Assembly (NCBI GenBank): GCA_002471375.1
Contig: DKPV01000062.1
Span: forward strand, 1 to 53,036
DNA from: Flavobacteriales bacterium UBA7325
GTDB lineage: Bacteria > Bacteroidota > Bacteroidia > Flavobacteriales_D > Crocinitomicaceae
Direction of reading: 5' to 3'
Length of the DNA stretch: 53,036 nt
This document shows, piece by piece, positions 50,707-53,036 of this stretch; position 1 is the first letter of the stretch; every line of letters begins with the position of its first letter. Below the pieces are notes generated by a model. That model was given only the letters and a program-made list of their open reading frames with translations, was not told the DNA's origin and made no database searches. Both the position numbers and the translations under genes were made by a program.

Positions 50707-51105
50707 ATGAACACGTTGACTATAGAAGAAACGGCTCAAACGCCATTCATTTGTTTCGACAGGAAGACTGGAATTATGGAGATTCGTGGAAGGTCTATTC
50801 CCGATAACCCCGATGAGTTCTGGTTACCAATCTTAAGCTGGTTCGAGTCTTATTTGCTCGATCCTAGTGCGGATACAACCTTCAGAATTAACTTAGAGTA
50901 TTTTAATATTACATCATCCAAACGTATCCTCTTTTTGCTTTATAAACTGAATGAGCTAGCTGATTCAGGGAATGGAGTGAATGTAGAATGGTTTTATCGC
51001 GATAATGATGAAGATATGTACGAAGTTGGACAGGATTATGCCTACATGGTAAAGGTTCCTTTCACGTTCGAGGCCTATCATGAATTTGATTTAGCAATCG
51101 CATAA
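50707..51105 (+). CDS. SiaC-like regulatory protein (DUF1987)
   Basis: The 132-residue protein matches DUF1987: PFICFDRKTGIMEIRGRSIP, then DEFWLPILSWFESYLLDP, FRINLEYFNITSSKRILFL and VEWFYRDNDEDMYEVGQDY. In Pseudomonas aeruginosa SiaC is a phosphorylated partner of the SiaA/SiaB switch that controls a diguanylate cyclase. The equivalent Ser/Thr would lie in NITSSKR. No SiaA- or SiaB-like gene is in the window, so here it is an orphan. It has its own promoter element and terminator. Confidence 0.88.
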   Translation: MNTLTIEETAQTPFICFDRKTGIMEIRGRSIPDNPDEFWLPILSWFESYLLDPSADTTFRINLEYFNITSSKRILFLLYKLNELADSGNGVNVEWFYRDNDEDMYEVGQDYAYMVKVPFTFEAYHEFDLAIA

Positions 51106-51131
51106 GATTTAGATTTTTTGGATTAAAAATT

Positions 51132-51159
51132 AAGCGCGTACTTTTGTAAGCGCTTTTTT
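51132..51159 (+). terminator. Intrinsic terminator of the SiaC-like gene
   Basis: AAGCGC (51132-51137) pairs with GCGCTT (51150-51155), with an inner TAC/GTA pairing around TTTT, followed by six T. It ends the SiaC-like transcript 27 nt after its stop. Confidence 0.85.
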
Positions 51160-51171
51160 CATGTATTTTTG
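51144..51171 (+). promoter_or_regulatory. Promoter of the small gene at 51187 (TTG-N17-TATTTTTG)
   Basis: TTG (51144-51146) and TATTTTTG (51164-51171) are 17 nt apart and match the consensus. The promoter begins inside the terminator hairpin and predicts a start site close to 51178, which rules out the TTG at 51169 as a start codon. Confidence 0.6.
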
Positions 51172-51186
51172 TTCCAAATTCAAGCA

Positions 51187-51438
51187 GTGAGATTATTAAA
51201 AGAGGTTCCTCATCAACGTTATAAGATTCAAATTTTCAGCTACAATGAAAAGTATATGGTGAAGATTGAACTGGGTGATTATGAGCAGACATATAAAATT
51301 GGAGCTACTAATGTGGATGGTCTAGAAGATGTCGAAAATATGATAACTGAAACCTTGCTTTCTAGTGCACTCAAACGATTTGTTGAAATGCGCGCTGATT
51401 GGGAAAATTGTTTTAAAGAAAAAAATAATCGAGTATGA
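51187..51438 (+). CDS. Small cytoplasmic protein of unknown function
   Basis: The protein is about 83 residues from GTG 51187 (VRLLKEVPHQRYKIQIFSYN); the longer frame starts at a TTG inside the promoter and is rejected. It has a mixed beta-then-helix pattern (YKIQIFSYNEKYMVKIELGD, then VENMITETLLSSALKRFVEM). No motif is recognised. It overlaps the OmpH-like gene by 4 nt (stop TGA within ATGA), so the two are translationally coupled. Confidence 0.72.
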   Translation: MRLLKEVPHQRYKIQIFSYNEKYMVKIELGDYEQTYKIGATNVDGLEDVENMITETLLSSALKRFVEMRADWENCFKEKNNRV

Positions 51439-52004
51439 AAAGTATAGTATTAGCAATAGGGTTAGTAGTTGGATTAGCTTCTTGCGGTGAAAAGAGTGAG
51501 AGTGGAGCAACTGCTGATAGTGAGATGAAAATCGCTTATTATGTTCAAGATAGTATCTCTGAGCACCTTGATTATTTTATTTCTAGTCAGGATGAGATTG
51601 AAGAGCTGGAAAGAGCATACAACGAAAAGGTTGCAAAATTTCAAGGTGAATATCAACGTCTAGGAGGAGAGTACCAATCAAAAATGGCTCAAGGTTTATT
51701 GTCTGCAAATGGCGAGAAGTACTATCAAAAACAACTGCAAGGGTTAGAACTGGAAATGACTAGTTTACAGCAGACAGAGGGACTTAGCCTAGAAACGAAA
51801 GCAAGAGATTTTCAGTTGAGTTTAATTGAAAAGTTAGCCGACTACGGTAAAGAATATGCGAATGAGAATGGAATAACATTGTTCTTAGCAAAAGATAACT
51901 TGGGCACTATCGCTTACGCTGATTCTTCTATGGATATTACAATGAAGTTTATTGACTTCATTAATGAGAAGGAAAAAAGCGGATCTGACGAAGCTTCAGA
52001 GTAA
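51435..52004 (+). CDS. OmpH/Skp-like lipoprotein
   Basis: The 189-residue protein has a lipobox (VVGLASCGEK, Cys about 17), followed by a helical body with long coiled-coil arms (about residues 50-140; EELERAYNEKVAKFQGEYQR, YYQKQLQGLELEMTSLQQTE) and a beta C-terminus (GITLFLAKDNLGTIAYAD). This is the Skp/OmpH layout: a trimeric jellyfish-shaped periplasmic chaperone for outer-membrane proteins, here lipid-anchored. It follows the small gene with a 4-nt overlap; DUF4924 follows at 21 nt. Confidence 0.85.
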   Translation: MKSIVLAIGLVVGLASCGEKSESGATADSEMKIAYYVQDSISEHLDYFISSQDEIEELERAYNEKVAKFQGEYQRLGGEYQSKMAQGLLSANGEKYYQKQLQGLELEMTSLQQTEGLSLETKARDFQLSLIEKLADYGKEYANENGITLFLAKDNLGTIAYADSSMDITMKFIDFINEKEKSGSDEASE

Positions 52005-52025
52005 TATAAAATTCGAAACGGAATT

Positions 52026-52577
52026 ATGCTCGTAGCTCAACAAAAGCAAAAGGAGAACATCGCAGAGTACATCATCTACATGTATCAGATTGAGGATATT
52101 ATTCGTGCCTATAATTTCGATGTGGAAGCTATTCTTGATAATTATGTTCGTCCTCAATTACCTGATGCCTCTTTTATCGAACAATACCGCACCTGGTACT
52201 CTTCCTTAATCGCAGAAATGCGTTCTGCGAAAATCGAAAAGACTGGACATTTACCTTCACTGCAGGAGATCATGATAGAGCTATCATATCTTCATAATAC
52301 AATGGTGAACTTGACAAAAGATGTTCACTATGTCCCTGTTTATGAATCTGCTGTACCTTATATTGAAGAATTTCAAGAGAAGTCAGATCAGAAAGATAAA
52401 AATCATACTGAGGCAGCCTTTCAAGCCATCTATATGAAGTTATTACTACGTCTTCAAAAGAAGGAGATCAGTGCAGCTACCGAAGAGGCATTTGATGCAA
52501 TGCGGGTTATGATTGCTTATTTAAGTCAATCGTATAAAAAAATGAAGGAAGGAGATTTAGATTTCTTGAGTAACTAG
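52026..52577 (+). CDS. DUF4924 family protein
   Basis: The 183-residue, all-helical, cytoplasmic-looking protein has the DUF4924 N-terminus (MLVAQQKQKENIAEYIIYMY, QIEDIIRAYNFD) and the conserved ELSYLHNTMVNLTKD stretch, with a C-terminal MRVMIAYLSQSYKKM. The family is found mainly in Bacteroidota and has no known function to me. It follows the OmpH-like gene at 21 nt and is probably the last gene of that unit. Confidence 0.85.
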   Translation: MLVAQQKQKENIAEYIIYMYQIEDIIRAYNFDVEAILDNYVRPQLPDASFIEQYRTWYSSLIAEMRSAKIEKTGHLPSLQEIMIELSYLHNTMVNLTKDVHYVPVYESAVPYIEEFQEKSDQKDKNHTEAAFQAIYMKLLLRLQKKEISAATEEAFDAMRVMIAYLSQSYKKMKEGDLDFLSN

Positions 52578-52642
52578 TTAGAATCTTCTTCATTTATTAC
52601 AAAAGGTCACTTGCTAGACCTATTTTTCAGTAACTTTCTCGT

Positions 52643-53036
52643 ATGAGAATTGCACTCATTTTGTTTTCCTAGTAGGATTTTGTTTGCGTGCACAAGTTAC
52701 AGTCCTTGTTTATTTTTATTTTGATTTCGGAAGCTCCAAGCTCGAAACTGAATTTGAAAAATCAATTACGGATCTATCGGTTAATTATGATTTGTCATTA
52801 ATTTACTCTATATATTTTGTTGGATATGCTGATTCTCTAGTACGATTAAGTGCAAATTTGAGATTGTCGAAAAAAAGAGCGAGGAATGTCTATCGAACAG
52901 CGAAGCGCGGCTTCGATAACAATCTTAATGCATGAGTCTTCGCTCGGGGAGAAGGCCAAAAAACCGAGGACGAAAAAAATCGAAGAGTAGCCATTATACT
53001 ATTTCATGAACCGTTCGTTGGAAGATTAGATCCACC
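52643..53036 (+). pseudogene. Broken OmpA-family gene (frameshift plus in-frame TGA), runs off the window
   Basis: ATG 52643 opens a signal-peptide start (MRIALILF), which runs into TAG TAG in its own frame. The adjacent frame continues sensibly (FLVGFCLRAQVTVLVYFYFD), so one base seems lost near 52666. The OmpA-like peptidoglycan-binding domain follows: YFDFGSSKLETEF, then GYADSLVRLSANLRLSKKRA. A TGA at 52933-52935 interrupts the frame, yet the same frame continues with clear family sequence (GQKTEDEKNRRVAIILFHEP) to the window edge. Two independent lesions point to a pseudogene. A sequencing error at either site is possible. Confidence 0.7.

Noticed and set aside
1..53036. tRNA, rRNA, insertion sequence, integrase, or toxin-antitoxin genes
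   Set aside because: I looked for cloverleaf-like ends, long conserved rRNA blocks, transposase motifs and terminal inverted repeats in the gaps and saw none.

Overview
The window looks like chromosomal DNA of a free-living, probably marine, member of the Bacteroidota, most likely Flavobacteriales in the broad sense. This placement is inferred from gene content and not from a marker-gene tree. Supporting signs are a GldN-type gliding and type IX secretion (T9SS) component at the left edge, at least seven predicted exported proteins, most ending in a T9SS sorting-domain signature (YPNP followed by a beta-rich tail), families typical of Bacteroidota (DUF5777, DUF4907, DUF4924, DUF5723-like, DUF4159), moderately AT-rich DNA, and promoters of the Bacteroidota type (TTG, 17-19 nt, TAnnTTTG). 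I see no rRNA, tRNA, CRISPR array, insertion sequence, integrase or phage structural region. This is ordinary core and accessory chromosome, not an island.

Layout. 1-1233: end of one GldN-family gene, an intrinsic terminator, and a second complete GldN/GldO paralogue. 1250-3795 (minus): DUF547 lipoprotein, an unknown exported protein, 5-formyl-THF cyclo-ligase and YbaB. 3917-7092 (plus): a compact cytochrome locus (diheme cytochrome c, DUF5777 barrel, CX4CH lipoprotein, CXXCH protein with a T9SS tail). 7155-13292: conserved hypothetical, DUF4836-like lipoprotein, MsrB, lytic transglycosylase, YidD and a GH5-like exported hydrolase. 13265-20572 (minus): five closely packed genes, namely an FAD oxidoreductase, a NosR/NapH-like membrane polyferredoxin, a DPM1-like GT2, a CslA-like processive GT2 with a secreted N-terminal domain, and a GT-C mannosyltransferase-like protein. 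20682-21078: a decayed gene. 21086-22899: accA and ispE, divergent. 22904-26756: two exported proteins (FG-GAP and SGNH/PKD). 26759-29661 (minus): TPR-LemA-like protein, TPM protein and nitroreductase. 29899-30078: a tiny CxxC protein. 30089-34183 (minus): three tandem Kelch T9SS proteins plus a DUF4907 lipoprotein. 34641-38744 (minus): DUF4159, rsmE, holA, pepT and ndk. 38850-43397 (plus): ZIP transporter, a candidate small RNA, an outer-membrane barrel, a small T9SS protein and an S74 tail-fibre protein. 43402-49710: housekeeping genes (CoA pyrophosphatase, lgt, ATP-grasp, PaaY-like, Tag) and a Ser/Thr kinase. 49762-53036 (plus): BadF-type sugar kinase, SiaC-like DUF1987, a small unknown, OmpH-like lipoprotein, DUF4924, and a broken OmpA-family gene running off the right edge.

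How the genes fit together. The most coherent specialised units are (i) the cytochrome locus, which could place c-type haem in the periplasm, in a lipoprotein and on the cell surface; (ii) the redox plus glycan operon, which could build and modify an exported polysaccharide; (iii) the LemA-like/TPM pair; and (iv) the Kelch/DUF4907 cluster. The strongest RNA-level candidate is a short transcription unit of about 100 nt at 39743-39859, which has its own promoter and intrinsic terminator. Two genes (20682-21078 and 52643-53036) are visibly broken.
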